A DNA stretch of 64,000 nt from Actinacidiphila acidipaludis (GCF_019890725.1 NZ_JAINZZ010000030.1:22939-86938); one strand, 5' to 3'. Positions 36,301 through 44,804 are shown, counted from the stretch's first letter. Program-made: numbers and translations. The notes: a model not told the origin generated them from the letters alone.

Positions 36301-37692
36301 TCAGACCCCCTGGCTGACCGAGCTCATGTTGAAGTCGGGGACGCGCAGCGGCGGCGCCGCGGCCCGCGTGAACCAGTCGCTCCACTCCCGCGGCAGCGTC
36401 CGCTCGGTCCGGCCCGCCTCCACGGCCCGGCCCAGCACGTCCACCGGTGACTCGTTGAACCGGAAGTTGTTCACCGCCCCGGTGACCTCGCCGTTCTCCA
36501 CCAGGTAGACGCCGTCCCGGGTGAGCCCGGTGAGCAGCAGCGTCGCCGGGTCGACCTCGCGGATGTACCACAGGCAGGTCAGCAGCAGGCCGCGCTCGGT
36601 GTCCGCGACCATGTCCGCCAGGGACCGCTCACCTCCGCCGTCCAGCACCAGGTTGTCACCGGACGGGGCGACCGGCACCCCGGTCAGAGCCGCGGTGTAG
36701 CGGCTGCTGGCGAGCTGCTGGAGGGTGCCCTCGCGGATCCACTCCACCGGGCCGACCGGCAGGCCGTTGTCGAACACCGAGGAGTCGTCGCCCGAGGTGT
36801 GGGCGATCACGAACGGCGCGCACTCCAGGCCGGGTTCCGCCGGGTCGCTGCGCAGGGTCAGCGGCAGGGGCGTCAGCTTCTCCCCGATCCGCGTCCCGCC
36901 GCCCGGCTTGCTGAAGACGGTGCGGCCCTCGGCCGCGTCCCGCGCGCCGGACGACCACAGCTGGTAGATCAGCAGGTCCGCCACGGCGGACGGCGGCAGC
37001 AGCGTCTCGTAGCGCCCGGCCGGCAGGTCCACGCGGCGCTCGGCCCAGCCGAGCTGCCGGGCCAGGTCGCCCTCCATGGCCAGCGGGTCGACGTCGGTGA
37101 AGTCCCGGGTGGACGCCCCGGCCCATGCCGAACGGGTCCGGTCGGTGGACTTGGCGTTCAGCTCCAGGGTGCCGGTGGGCTGGTCGTGGCGCAGCCGCAG
37201 GCCCGTGGAGGTGCCCAGGTACGTCGAGGTCACCGCGTGGTAGGCGAAGCCGTACAGCTCGCGGCCGCCGGCCCGGGCGGTGGCGAACGCCTCACCGAGG
37301 GCGGGCGCGAACGCGGCGAACACCTCGGAGGAGGTCTCGGCCGGCGCCTCGGTGAAGGACGCCGCCGGTGCGGCCCCGCCCACCAGCGGCTGGGCGTCCT
37401 CGGCGGGCCCGGCGTCGCGCGCCGCGGCCTCGGCCGCCCGGACCAGGGGTTCGAGGTCGTCGGCGGTGACCGCGCTGCGGGAGACCACGCCGGAGGCGGT
37501 GCCCTGGGCGCCGTCCACCGTGGCGATCACGGTCAGGGTGCGGCCGCGGGTGACGCCGTTGGTCGTCAGGGCGTTGCCCGCCCAGCGCAGGTTGGCACTG
37601 GACTCCTCGTCGGCCAGGACCACGCAGCCGTCCGCCCGGGAGAGCTCCAGGGCCCGCTCGACGATCTCGTGCGGCTTCGTCCGGCTCGTCAT
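36301..37692 (-). CDS. tldE: TldE/PmbA-type partner of the TldD metallopeptidase
   Basis: 463 residues. It has the general TldD/PmbA fold but lacks the HExxxH zinc motif, as expected for TldE. C-terminal landmarks are DNGLPVGPVEWIREG, LLTGLTRDGVYLVENGEVTG and AVNNFRFNESPVDVLGR. TldD and TldE form a heterodimeric protease that threads small peptides into a barrel and can trim RiPP leaders or antitoxins. The ATG overlaps the tldD stop by four bases. Confidence 0.92.
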   Translation of the reverse strand: MTSRTKPHEIVERALELSRADGCVVLADEESSANLRWAGNALTTNGVTRGRTLTVIATVDGAQGTASGVVSRSAVTADDLEPLVRAAEAAARDAGPAEDAQPLVGGAAPAASFTEAPAETSSEVFAAFAPALGEAFATARAGGRELYGFAYHAVTSTYLGTSTGLRLRHDQPTGTLELNAKSTDRTRSAWAGASTRDFTDVDPLAMEGDLARQLGWAERRVDLPAGRYETLLPPSAVADLLIYQLWSSGARDAAEGRTVFSKPGGGTRIGEKLTPLPLTLRSDPAEPGLECAPFVIAHTSGDDSSVFDNGLPVGPVEWIREGTLQQLASSRYTAALTGVPVAPSGDNLVLDGGGERSLADMVADTERGLLLTCLWYIREVDPATLLLTGLTRDGVYLVENGEVTGAVNNFRFNESPVDVLGRAVEAGRTERTLPREWSDWFTRAAAPPLRVPDFNMSSVSQGV

Positions 37693-39212
37693 CGTCCCGC
37701 CTCCTGCGTGGTGTTGAGAATGCTGACGCCCCGGAACAGGGCCGAGGGGCAGCCGTGGCTGACGGCCGCGACCTGGCCCGGCTGGGCCTTGCCGCAGTTG
37801 AAGGCGCCGCCCAGCACATAGGTCTCGGGGCCGCCGACGGCCTCCATGGAGCCCCAGAAGTCCGTGGTCGTGGCCTGGTAGGCCACGTCCTTGAGCTGTC
37901 CGGCCAGCCGGCCGTTCTCGATGCGGAAGAACCGCTGCCCGGTGAACTGGAAGTTGTAGCGCTGCATGTCGATCGACCAGGACCGGTCGCCGACCACGTA
38001 GATGCCGCGCTCGACTCCGCCGATCAGGCCCTCGGTGCCGGGGCCCGCGGGGTCGGGCCGCAGCGAGACGTTGGCCATGCGCTGCACCGGGACGTGCCCG
38101 GGGGAGTCGGCGAACGCGCAGCCGTTGGACCGCTCGAAGCCGGTGAGCCGGGCGATGCGCCGGTCCAGCTGGTACCCGGTCAGCACGCCGTCCCTGACCA
38201 GGTCCCAGGACTGCGCGGCCACGCCCTCGTCGTCGAACCCGACGGTCGCCAGGCCGTGTTCAGCGGTGCGGTCGCCGGTGACGTTCATCAGCGGGGAGCC
38301 GTACTTCAGGGTGCCGAGCTGGTCGAAGGTCGCGAAGGAGGTGCCGGCGTAGGCCGCCTCGTAGCCCAGCGCGCGGTCCAGTTCTGTGGCGTGGCCGATG
38401 GACTCGTGGATCGTCAGCCACAGGTTCGAGGGGTCGACCACCAGGTCGTACGCGCCCGCCTCCACCGACGGCGCCCGCATCTTCTCCGCCAGCAGCTCCG
38501 GGATCCCGGCCAGTTCGGCGTCCCAGTCCCAGCCGGTGCCGGTGAGGTACTCCCAGCCGCGGCCCACGGGCGGCGCCAGGGTGCGCATCGAGTCGAACTC
38601 GCCGGACTCGGGGTCGACGGCGACGGCGGTGAGCGAGGTGTGCAGCCGTACCCGCTGCTGGGTGGTCGTGGTGCCGGCGCTGTCGGCGTAGAACTTGTTC
38701 TCCTGGACGGTCATCAGCGCGGCGTCCGCGTGCGAGACGCCCTGTGCGGCGAGCAGCCGGCTGCTCCACTCCGCCAGCAGCGCGGTCTTCTCGGCGTCCG
38801 GCACGTCGAACGGGTTCACCTCATAGGAGGAGACCCAGGTGCGGTCGGCGTGCACCGGCTCGTCGGCCAGTTCCACCCGCTCGTCGGACCCGGCGGCCGC
38901 GATCACCTTGGCGCTGAGCTTCGCCATCGCCACCGCCTGCGAGGCGACCTTGGCGGCGGCGTCCATCGTCAGGTCCACGCCGGACGCGAACCCCCAGGCC
39001 CCGCCGTGCACCACGCGGACCGCGAAGCCGAGGTCGGTGGTGTCCGAACTCCCCGCCACGCGTGCGTCCCGCAGCCGCCAGTCGGCGCTGCGCACCCGCT
39101 CCAGCCGGAAGTCCGCGTGCTCGGCGCCCAGCGCCCGGGCGCGGGCCAGCGCGGCATCGGCGAGTGCCCTCAACGGCAACGCCAGGAACGACTGATCGAC
39201 CTCATGAGGCAC
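37689..39212 (-). CDS. tldD: TldD metallopeptidase
   Basis: 507 residues, GTG start. The zinc site is WLTIHESIGHATELDRALGY (HExxxH), and the late conserved AFNCGKAQPGQVAAVSHGCP is a family block that holds the third ligand. It is the catalytic half of TldD/TldE. It starts the tldD-tldE-kptA operon, facing the LPMO gene across a 311-base divergent promoter region. No peptide precursor gene is recognised next to it. Confidence 0.93.
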   Translation of the reverse strand: MPHEVDQSFLALPLRALADAALARARALGAEHADFRLERVRSADWRLRDARVAGSSDTTDLGFAVRVVHGGAWGFASGVDLTMDAAAKVASQAVAMAKLSAKVIAAAGSDERVELADEPVHADRTWVSSYEVNPFDVPDAEKTALLAEWSSRLLAAQGVSHADAALMTVQENKFYADSAGTTTTQQRVRLHTSLTAVAVDPESGEFDSMRTLAPPVGRGWEYLTGTGWDWDAELAGIPELLAEKMRAPSVEAGAYDLVVDPSNLWLTIHESIGHATELDRALGYEAAYAGTSFATFDQLGTLKYGSPLMNVTGDRTAEHGLATVGFDDEGVAAQSWDLVRDGVLTGYQLDRRIARLTGFERSNGCAFADSPGHVPVQRMANVSLRPDPAGPGTEGLIGGVERGIYVVGDRSWSIDMQRYNFQFTGQRFFRIENGRLAGQLKDVAYQATTTDFWGSMEAVGGPETYVLGGAFNCGKAQPGQVAAVSHGCPSALFRGVSILNTTQEAGR

Positions 39213-39523
39213 GACTGACTCCCCTTCGCTCTGCGTCCTCGCAGTGAATCACGACCAGGTGCCGCCGGGCGCGAGGATTCCCGCGGGCCTGTGGACAACC
39301 GCCGCCCGCTCACCGGCCTGTGGACGACACGCCTCCCGCCCGCGCCTGGGTCCGCGCCTGGGCCCGGACGGCCGTGCGGGCGGGCGTTCCTGAGCCCGCG
39401 TCACCTCTTGAGTTTGGTCTGGACCAATCCCTATGCTCATGACAACCGCCCTCCCGACAGCACGTGCAACCGCCCTCTCTTGTCCGCAGAGCAGCATCTC
39501 CCGCACGACAAGGAGCCCCCCAC
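39213..39523. promoter_or_regulatory. divergent tldD/LPMO promoter region with DasR-like dre site
   Basis: On the plus strand, TTGAGT (39408-39413) and TATGCT (39432-39437) are spaced 18 bases. In the spacer the exact palindrome TTGGTCTGGACCAA (39414-39427) matches the core of the DasR response element. DasR is the GntR repressor of chitin and N-acetylglucosamine genes in Streptomyces. AAGGAG lies nine bases before the LPMO ATG. No gene lies in the rest of the region. Confidence 0.72.
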
Positions 39524-40414
39524 ATGTCCGCACGTCGCACCACCGCCGCGCTCGGCGCCATCGGCGCCGCGGCCCTGGCCGTCACCGGCCTCACCCCCGG
39601 CTCGGCCAGCGCCCACGGCGCGCTGAACACCCCCGTCAGCCGGATCGCCGCCTGCTACGCGGAAGGCCCCGAGCACCCGCAGTCGCAGGTCTGCAAGGAC
39701 CTCGTGGCCGACAGCGGCACCCAGCCGCTGTACGACTGGAACGAGGTCAACATCGCCGACGCCAACGGCCAGAGCCGCCAGATCATCCCGGACGGCCACC
39801 TGTGCTCGGCCAACCGCGACAAGTACCGCGCCCTGGACTGGGCCAGGACCGACTGGCCCGCGACGCCCGTGGCCGCCGGCCAGACCGGCGTCAGCTTCCG
39901 GGTCACCGCCCCGCACCGCGGCACCATGACGCTGTACATCACCAAGCAGGGCTACGACCCGACCAAGCCGCTGAAGTGGTCCGACCTGGACGACACCCCG
40001 ATCGCGGTCTACAGCACGGTCGCCTCGGCGCCCAGCGGCTTCTACACCTTCACCGCGACCCTGCCGGCCAGGACGGGCCGGCAGTTGATCTACCAGGTGT
40101 GGCAGCGCACCGACAGCCCGGAGGCGTTCTACGGCTGCGCGGATGTCGTCTTCGGCCAGTCGGGCGCGGCGGCGCGGGCCGCCGCGCCCCAGGCGCCCAC
40201 CGAGGCGCAGATCCTCGCCGGCGAGTCGAAGTCCACCGTCAGCCACCACGGCCACGGCGGTACCGAGACCATCGCGACCAGCGACGCCGCCGCCGGCCGG
40301 CCCGCCACCGCGACCCTCGAGGCCGCCCTGTCCGGCAGCGCGGTGCTGGCCTCGGGGGCCCTCGGGCTGCTGTTCTGGAGCCGCCGCAGGGCTGCCGTGC
40401 GAGCCCGGGACTGA
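39524..40414 (+). CDS. AA10 lytic polysaccharide monooxygenase with C-terminal membrane anchor
   Basis: 296 residues. A signal peptide ends in SASA, leaving His31 as the new N terminus (HGALNTPVSR), the first ligand of the copper histidine brace. The second His is in DGHLCSANRD near 92. The FYGCADVVF block near the domain end holds the axial aromatic. No carbohydrate-binding module follows; instead a linker leads to a hydrophobic helix (SGSAVLASGALGLLFW) and SRRRAAVRARD, which suggests cell-surface anchoring. The likely substrate is chitin, given the dre-like site in its promoter, but cellulose-active AA10s exist. Confidence 0.9.
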   Translation: MSARRTTAALGAIGAAALAVTGLTPGSASAHGALNTPVSRIAACYAEGPEHPQSQVCKDLVADSGTQPLYDWNEVNIADANGQSRQIIPDGHLCSANRDKYRALDWARTDWPATPVAAGQTGVSFRVTAPHRGTMTLYITKQGYDPTKPLKWSDLDDTPIAVYSTVASAPSGFYTFTATLPARTGRQLIYQVWQRTDSPEAFYGCADVVFGQSGAAARAAAPQAPTEAQILAGESKSTVSHHGHGGTETIATSDAAAGRPATATLEAALSGSAVLASGALGLLFWSRRRAAVRARD

Positions 40415-40490
40415 CGCGGCGGCTGTAGGAAACCCACAGGGACCCGCTGGTCAGCCTGTCGAGGCCGATTCCCCGTAAAGGTGCCGGGAC

Positions 40491-40507
40491 CGATAGTTTT
40501 CCTATCG
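40491..40507 (+). promoter_or_regulatory. inverted repeat before fabG
   Basis: CGATAG-TTTTC-CTATCG is an exact six-base inverted repeat 29 bases before the fabG start, followed by the palindrome AGACGTCT (40511-40518). It could be an operator for the fabG-fabI operon or the promoter itself. No regulator is assigned. Confidence 0.4.
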
Positions 40508-40535
40508 TCCAGACGTCTACAGGGAGGGTGATCCG

Positions 40536-41255
40536 TTGAGCCGCTCGGTTCTCGTCACCGGAGGAAACCGGGGCATCGGCCTCGCCATCGCCCACGTGTT
40601 CGCCGACGCGGGCGACAAGGTCGCCATCACCTACCGGTCGGGTGAGCCCCCGGCCGACCTCGTCTCGCGCGGCGTCCTCGCCGTGCGCTGCGACATCACC
40701 GACGCCGAGCAGGTCGAGCAGGCGTACAAGGAGATCGAGGCGGCGCACGGCAACGTCGAGGTCCTCGTCGCCAACGCCGGCGTCACCCGCGACCAGCTCC
40801 TGATGCGGATGTCGGAGGAGGACTTCACGTCCGTCCTGGAGACCAACCTCACCGGCACCTTCCGCGTGGTCAAGCGCGCGAACCGCGGCATGCTGCGGGC
40901 CAAGAAGGGCCGCGTCGTGCTGATCTCCTCCGTCGTCGGACTGCTGGGCTCGGCCGGCCAGGCCAACTACGCCGCCTCCAAGGCCGGCCTGGTGGGCTTC
41001 GCCCGCTCCCTGGCCCGCGAACTGGGCTCGCGCAACATCACCTTCAACGTCGTCGCCCCCGGATTCGTGGACACCGACATGACCCGGGCGCTCACCGACG
41101 AGCAGCGTGCGGGCATCGTCGCCCAGGTGCCGCTCGGCCGTTACGCCCAGCCGGAGGAGATCGCCGCCACCGTGCGCTTCCTCGCCTCCGACGACGCTTC
41201 GTACATCACTGGTGCCGTCATCCCCGTTGACGGCGGATTGGGCATGGGTCACTGA
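40536..41255 (+). CDS. fabG: 3-oxoacyl-ACP reductase FabG
   Basis: 239 residues, TTG start behind AGGGAGGG. VLVTGGNRGIGLAIAHVFAD is the NADP fold, VANAGVTRD the NNAG-type motif, and SSVVGLLGSAGQANYAASKAG holds the catalytic Ser, Tyr and Lys. IPVDGGLGMGH ends the protein. It reduces 3-oxoacyl-ACP in fatty-acid elongation. fabI starts five bases after its stop, the same order as mabA-inhA in mycobacteria. Confidence 0.93.
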   Translation: MSRSVLVTGGNRGIGLAIAHVFADAGDKVAITYRSGEPPADLVSRGVLAVRCDITDAEQVEQAYKEIEAAHGNVEVLVANAGVTRDQLLMRMSEEDFTSVLETNLTGTFRVVKRANRGMLRAKKGRVVLISSVVGLLGSAGQANYAASKAGLVGFARSLARELGSRNITFNVVAPGFVDTDMTRALTDEQRAGIVAQVPLGRYAQPEEIAATVRFLASDDASYITGAVIPVDGGLGMGH

Positions 41256-41260
41256 TCACC

Positions 41261-42049
41261 ATGAGCGGAATCCTCGACGGCAAGCGCGTCCTGATCACCG
41301 GCGTGCTGATGGAGTCCTCCATCGCCTTCCACACCGCCAAGCTGGCCCAGGAGCAGGGTGCGGAGATCATCCTCACCGCCTTCCCGCGGCCGACCCTGAC
41401 CCAGCGCATCGCCAAGAAGCTGCCCAAGCCGGTCAAGGTCGTCGAGCTGGACGTCACCAACGCCGAGCACCTGGACGGCCTCGCCGAGATCGTGCGCGAG
41501 GAGCTCGGCGGCCTCGACGGCGTGGTCCACTCCATCGGCTTCGCCCCGCAGGACGCGCTCGGCGGCAACTTCCTGAACACGCCGTTCGAGTCCGTGGCCA
41601 CCGCGATGCACGTCTCCGCGTACTCGCTGAAGTCGCTGACCATGGCGTGCCTTCCGCTGATGACGTCGCCCGACGCGACGGGCGACTCCGGCGGTTCGGT
41701 CGTCGGACTGACCTTCGACGCGCAGTACGCCTGGCCGCAGTACGACTGGATGGGCCCGGCGAAGGCCGCGCTGGAGGCCACCTCCCGCTACCTGGCGCGC
41801 GACCTGGGCAAGCAGAACATCCGCTGCAACCTCGTCTCCGCGGGCCCGATCGGCTCGATGGCCGCCAAGTCGATCCCGGGCTTCACCGAGCTGGCCGACG
41901 TCTGGAACCACCGCTCGCCGCTGGAGTGGGACCTGTCCGACCCGGAGCCGGCCGGCCGCGGTGTGGTCGCCCTGCTCTCCGACTGGTTCCCCAAGACCAC
42001 CGGCGAGATCGTGCACGTCGACGGCGGTCTGCACGCGATCGGCGCCTGA
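41261..42049 (+). CDS. fabI: enoyl-ACP reductase FabI (InhA-like)
   Basis: 262 residues. The atypical SDR start GKRVLITGVLMESSIAFHTA, HSIGFAPQDALGG and the catalytic region FDAQYAWPQYDWMGPAKAALE (Tyr and Lys) are typical of InhA/FabI. It performs the last reduction of each elongation cycle with NADH. It is translated from the fabG message and followed by a strong bidirectional terminator. Confidence 0.94.
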   Translation: MSGILDGKRVLITGVLMESSIAFHTAKLAQEQGAEIILTAFPRPTLTQRIAKKLPKPVKVVELDVTNAEHLDGLAEIVREELGGLDGVVHSIGFAPQDALGGNFLNTPFESVATAMHVSAYSLKSLTMACLPLMTSPDATGDSGGSVVGLTFDAQYAWPQYDWMGPAKAALEATSRYLARDLGKQNIRCNLVSAGPIGSMAAKSIPGFTELADVWNHRSPLEWDLSDPEPAGRGVVALLSDWFPKTTGEIVHVDGGLHAIGA

Positions 42050-42082
42050 GCCGGCGCCTGCCCGGGGACCCGGGTTTCCCGG

Positions 42083-42117
42083 GTAAGGGGCGTCCCACCT
42101 CGTGGGGCGCCCCTTAC
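42083..42117. terminator. bidirectional terminator between fabI and the GntR gene
   Basis: GTAAGGGGCG at 42083 pairs with CGCCCCTTAC ending at 42117, and TCCCAC/GTGGG extends the stem to about 15 pairs with a short loop. The right arm overlaps the TAA stop of the GntR-family gene, so both convergent genes end on it. Confidence 0.85.
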
Positions 42118-42791
42118 GCGTTGCTGAAGCGGCAGAAGAAGGCGTGCTCGCGGGCCTCGGCTGCGGCGGCGTCCGCGTCGCCCGCGTGGATCGCGGCCAC
42201 CAGCCGGGCGTGGTCGAGGTGGTCCTCGGGACGCAGCTCGCCGCCTATGTCGGCCCGCAGGTAGTCGCGCAGCACCTCGCCCAGGTCCGCGTACAGCGTG
42301 GTGAGCACCGAGTTGTGCGAGGCGGCCACCACCGCCAGGTGCAGTGTCGCGTCGGCCTGCACGAACGCCTCGGTGTCGCCGGACTCCCAGGCGTGCTCGC
42401 GCCGTTCCAGCAGGGTGTCCAGCTGCGCCAGGTCCGCCGCCGTGCGGCGCTGCGCCGCCAGCGACGCCGCCGTCGCCTCCAGCGAGCCGCGCAGCTCCGC
42501 GACGTGCAGCGGCTCGGCGTCCGCGAAGCGCCGCTGCATCACACCGGCCAGCTCGCTGGTGGCCACCACATAGGTGCCCGAGCCCTGCCGGATGTCCAGC
42601 AGACCGTTGTGGGCGAGCGCCCGCACCGCCTCGCGCACGGTGTTGCGGGCCACGCCGAGCCGTTCGACCAGCTCCGGCTCGGTGGGGATGCGGGTGCCCA
42701 CCGGCCAGGCGCCCGAGGCGATCTCGGCCCGCAGGCGGGCGATCACCCGGTCGGCGAGCGTCGCGGACCGGGGCAGGGGTTCGAGATTCAT
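42114..42791 (-). CDS. GntR-family regulator with FCD domain (FadR-like)
   Basis: 225 residues. The N-terminal winged helix reads LADRVIARLRAEIASGAWP...RIPTEPELVERLGVARNTVREA, and the rest is an all-helical FCD ligand domain with metal-type residues (ADATLHLAVVAASHN, ARLVAAIHAGD). It is divergent from an MFS transporter gene; the two starts are 23 bases apart with a perfect palindrome between them. It probably represses both genes until a ligand exported by the transporter binds. Confidence 0.9.
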   Translation of the reverse strand: MNLEPLPRSATLADRVIARLRAEIASGAWPVGTRIPTEPELVERLGVARNTVREAVRALAHNGLLDIRQGSGTYVVATSELAGVMQRRFADAEPLHVAELRGSLEATAASLAAQRRTAADLAQLDTLLERREHAWESGDTEAFVQADATLHLAVVAASHNSVLTTLYADLGEVLRDYLRADIGGELRPEDHLDHARLVAAIHAGDADAAAAEAREHAFFCRFSNA

Positions 42792-42792
42792 C

Positions 42793-42809
42793 CCATCATT
42801 CTATGATGG
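42793..42809. promoter_or_regulatory. 17-bp perfect palindrome between gntR and MFS genes
   Basis: CCATCATTCTATGATGG has seven-base arms and a three-base centre. It fills most of the 23-base gap between the two divergent start codons, so a bound repressor would cover both starts and probably both promoters. Best candidate operator for the adjacent GntR protein. Confidence 0.75.
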
Positions 42810-42814
42810 TCGGT

Positions 42815-44179
42815 ATGCGTGACGACGAAGCCCTCACCCTCGACCCGGAAGCCACCCGGCCCGCCGCCTCCTCACCTCCCTCCGGCCGGGCAGCGGAAAC
42901 CGCCGGCCCGGAGCCGTCGGGGACCGCCGCTCCCCAGGCGGCTGTCGCCCCCTGGGTGCGGCGCCTCGTCGTCGTCGCGCTCGTCCTGGCCGCGGTCAAC
43001 CTGCGGCCGGCCATCACGAGCCTGGGCGCGCTGCTCAAGGAGGTGCGCGACGGACTCGGCATGAGCGGCACCACGGCCGGGCTGCTCACCTCAGTCCCCG
43101 CCGCCTGCTTCGCCCTGTTCGGCTTCGCCGCGCCGCGGCTGGCCCGCCGCCACGGCCCGGGAGCCGTGGTGCTGGCCGGCATGGTGGCGATCACCGCGGG
43201 TCTCCTGCTGCGCCCGCTCGCCGGGACCACCCCGGTCTTCCTGGCGGCCAGCGCCCTGGCCCTCGCGGGCATCGCCGTCTCCAACGTGCTGATGCCGGTG
43301 ATCGTCAAGCGCTACTTCCCCGACCGGGTGGGCACCGTCACGGGCGTCTACTCGATGGCCCTGTCCCTGGGCACCGCCGTGGCCGCCGCCGTCACCGTGC
43401 CGCTGACCGACGCCATGGGCGGGAGCTGGCGGCTGGGGCTGGGCGTGTGGGCGATCCTCGCGGCGGTCGCCGTCATCCCCTGGCTGCCGCTGGCCCGCGA
43501 CCGCTCGGCGACGCCGGTCCACCGGGTCCGCCGGCCCCAGCCCGCCGCCGGGGAGCAGGGCGGTGACCAGGCCGCCGACCGGCAGGACAGCGGCGAGCAC
43601 GGCAGCATCGTCCGCAGCCGCACCGCCTGGATGCTCGCCTGCTTCTTCGGCCTCCAGGGCACTGCCGCCTACGTCACCATGGGCTGGATGCCGCAGATCT
43701 TCCGGGACGCCGGGATCTCCGCGGACAAGGCGGGCGTCCTGCTCGCCGTCACCATGGTGATGGGCGTGCCGCTGTCCTTCGTGCTGCCGCCGCTCGCCGC
43801 GCGGATGCGCTCCCAGGGGCCGATCGTCGTGGTGCTCGGCGCCTTCCAGATCGCCGGTTTCGCGGGGCTGTGGGCCGCCCCCGCGGCCGCCCCCTGGATC
43901 TGGGCGCTGCTGCTCGGCGTCGCCAACTGCGCGTTCCCGCTGGTGCTGACGATGATCGGGATGCGCTCGCGGACCGGCGGCGGTGTGGTGCGGCTGTCGG
44001 CGTTCGCACAGAGCACCGGCTATCTGATCTCCATCCCCGGCCCGATCCTGGTCGGTACCCTCAACCAGGTCAGCGGCGGCTGGGGCGTGCCCGTCGCGCT
44101 GATGCTCGCGCTCGTCGTCCCCCAGGTCGTGTGCGGCGTCCTGGCCGGGCGGAACCGGCACATCGAGGACGAACTGTGA
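42815..44179 (+). CDS. MFS transporter, CynX/NimT family
   Basis: About 454 residues with twelve expected helices. LVLAAVNLRPAITSLGALL and the TAGLLTSVPAACFALFG block are typical of the cyanate/2-nitroimidazole (CynX) family. A Gln/Asp/Gly-rich central loop separates the two halves. ATG 42815 is chosen; ATG 42806 would overlap the operator. No ribosome site is seen, which fits a leaderless or near-leaderless message. Confidence 0.88.
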   Translation: MRDDEALTLDPEATRPAASSPPSGRAAETAGPEPSGTAAPQAAVAPWVRRLVVVALVLAAVNLRPAITSLGALLKEVRDGLGMSGTTAGLLTSVPAACFALFGFAAPRLARRHGPGAVVLAGMVAITAGLLLRPLAGTTPVFLAASALALAGIAVSNVLMPVIVKRYFPDRVGTVTGVYSMALSLGTAVAAAVTVPLTDAMGGSWRLGLGVWAILAAVAVIPWLPLARDRSATPVHRVRRPQPAAGEQGGDQAADRQDSGEHGSIVRSRTAWMLACFFGLQGTAAYVTMGWMPQIFRDAGISADKAGVLLAVTMVMGVPLSFVLPPLAARMRSQGPIVVVLGAFQIAGFAGLWAAPAAAPWIWALLLGVANCAFPLVLTMIGMRSRTGGGVVRLSAFAQSTGYLISIPGPILVGTLNQVSGGWGVPVALMLALVVPQVVCGVLAGRNRHIEDEL

Positions 44180-44221
44180 CCCCGGTGCCGAACGCCCCGC
44201 GTCCGGTGCGACACTGAGCGC

Positions 44222-44344
44222 ATGCCCGTACTCGAACCGAATCCTCCGCAGCCCCAGCGGCGCCTGCTGATCATCTTCGGCCTGATGATGGGGGTGCCCG
44301 CCATCGTCGCGGTCGTCGCCACCATCGCGGCCCGGATGGGCTGA
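44222..44344 (+). CDS. SGM_5486-type transporter-associated microprotein
   Basis: 40 residues: a short polar lead MPVLEPNPPQPQRRLL followed by one hydrophobic helix (IIFGLMMGVPAIVAVVATIA) and ARMG. It starts 42 bases after the MFS stop on the same strand. Single-helix proteins of this kind downstream of CynX-type transporters are annotated in Streptomyces as SGM_5486 family; they may stabilise the transporter. Identification is from memory of that family plus position. Confidence 0.7.
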   Translation: MPVLEPNPPQPQRRLLIIFGLMMGVPAIVAVVATIAARMG

Positions 44345-44438
44345 GCACCCGCGACGCCCCTCGCCGGAACCCCGGCGACCGCCTCACCCTGGCCGGCGAC
44401 CCCGAAGCCGGGGTGGGGACAACCCCACCATCCCTAGG

Positions 44439-44535
44439 GGGTCAGGGTCAGGGTCAAGTAGGTGGACGACCGGATGGGAGCGGCCGGCGCGCCCCCGTAG
44501 CGTCGAAGTGCACTCAGAGATACGGCACTTCGACG
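44439..44535 (+). promoter_or_regulatory. GGGTCA direct repeats and long inverted repeat before a small membrane-protein gene
   Basis: Three perfect head-to-tail GGGTCA hexamers run from 44439 to 44456, just after CCCTAGGG. Further on, CGTCGAAGTGC (44501-44511) and GCACTTCGACG (44525-44535) form an exact 11-pair stem with a 13-base loop. The stem ends a few bases before the GGAGG of the next gene. The first could be an activator site and the second an RNA control element; no regulator is recognised. Confidence 0.55.
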
Positions 44536-44555
44536 GTTCCCCGGAGGCGGTCACC

Positions 44556-44804
44556 GTGACCACGCAGTCCCCGCACCTGTTCACCCGGCAGCAGCCGGCC
44601 AGGACCGGCACGCGGCAGCAGAACGCCGTGCAGACCCGGCTGCCGTGGTGGGCGGTGGCCCTGCCCGCGATCGCCTTCGCGACACTGCTGGCCCTCATCG
44701 CCGGCGGCCCCGCGTCCGCCGACGCCTCGGGCGCCGCACCCGGTGCGGACACCTTCGGCCGCATCGCCGCAGCGATCGGCGGCCTCCTCCACCACCTGCT
44801 GTGA
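44556..44804 (+). CDS. small single-pass membrane or exported protein
   Basis: About 82 residues from GTG 44556, which has GGAGG eight bases upstream. A polar N terminus of 36 residues (Gln/Thr/Arg-rich) precedes a helix WWAVALPAIAFATLLALIAGG, an ADASGAAPGAD spacer that looks like a signal cleavage region, and a short amphipathic C terminus (FGRIAAAIGGLLHHLL). No family recognised. A strong stem-loop sits in its leader. Confidence 0.65.
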   Translation: MTTQSPHLFTRQQPARTGTRQQNAVQTRLPWWAVALPAIAFATLLALIAGGPASADASGAAPGADTFGRIAAAIGGLLHHLL

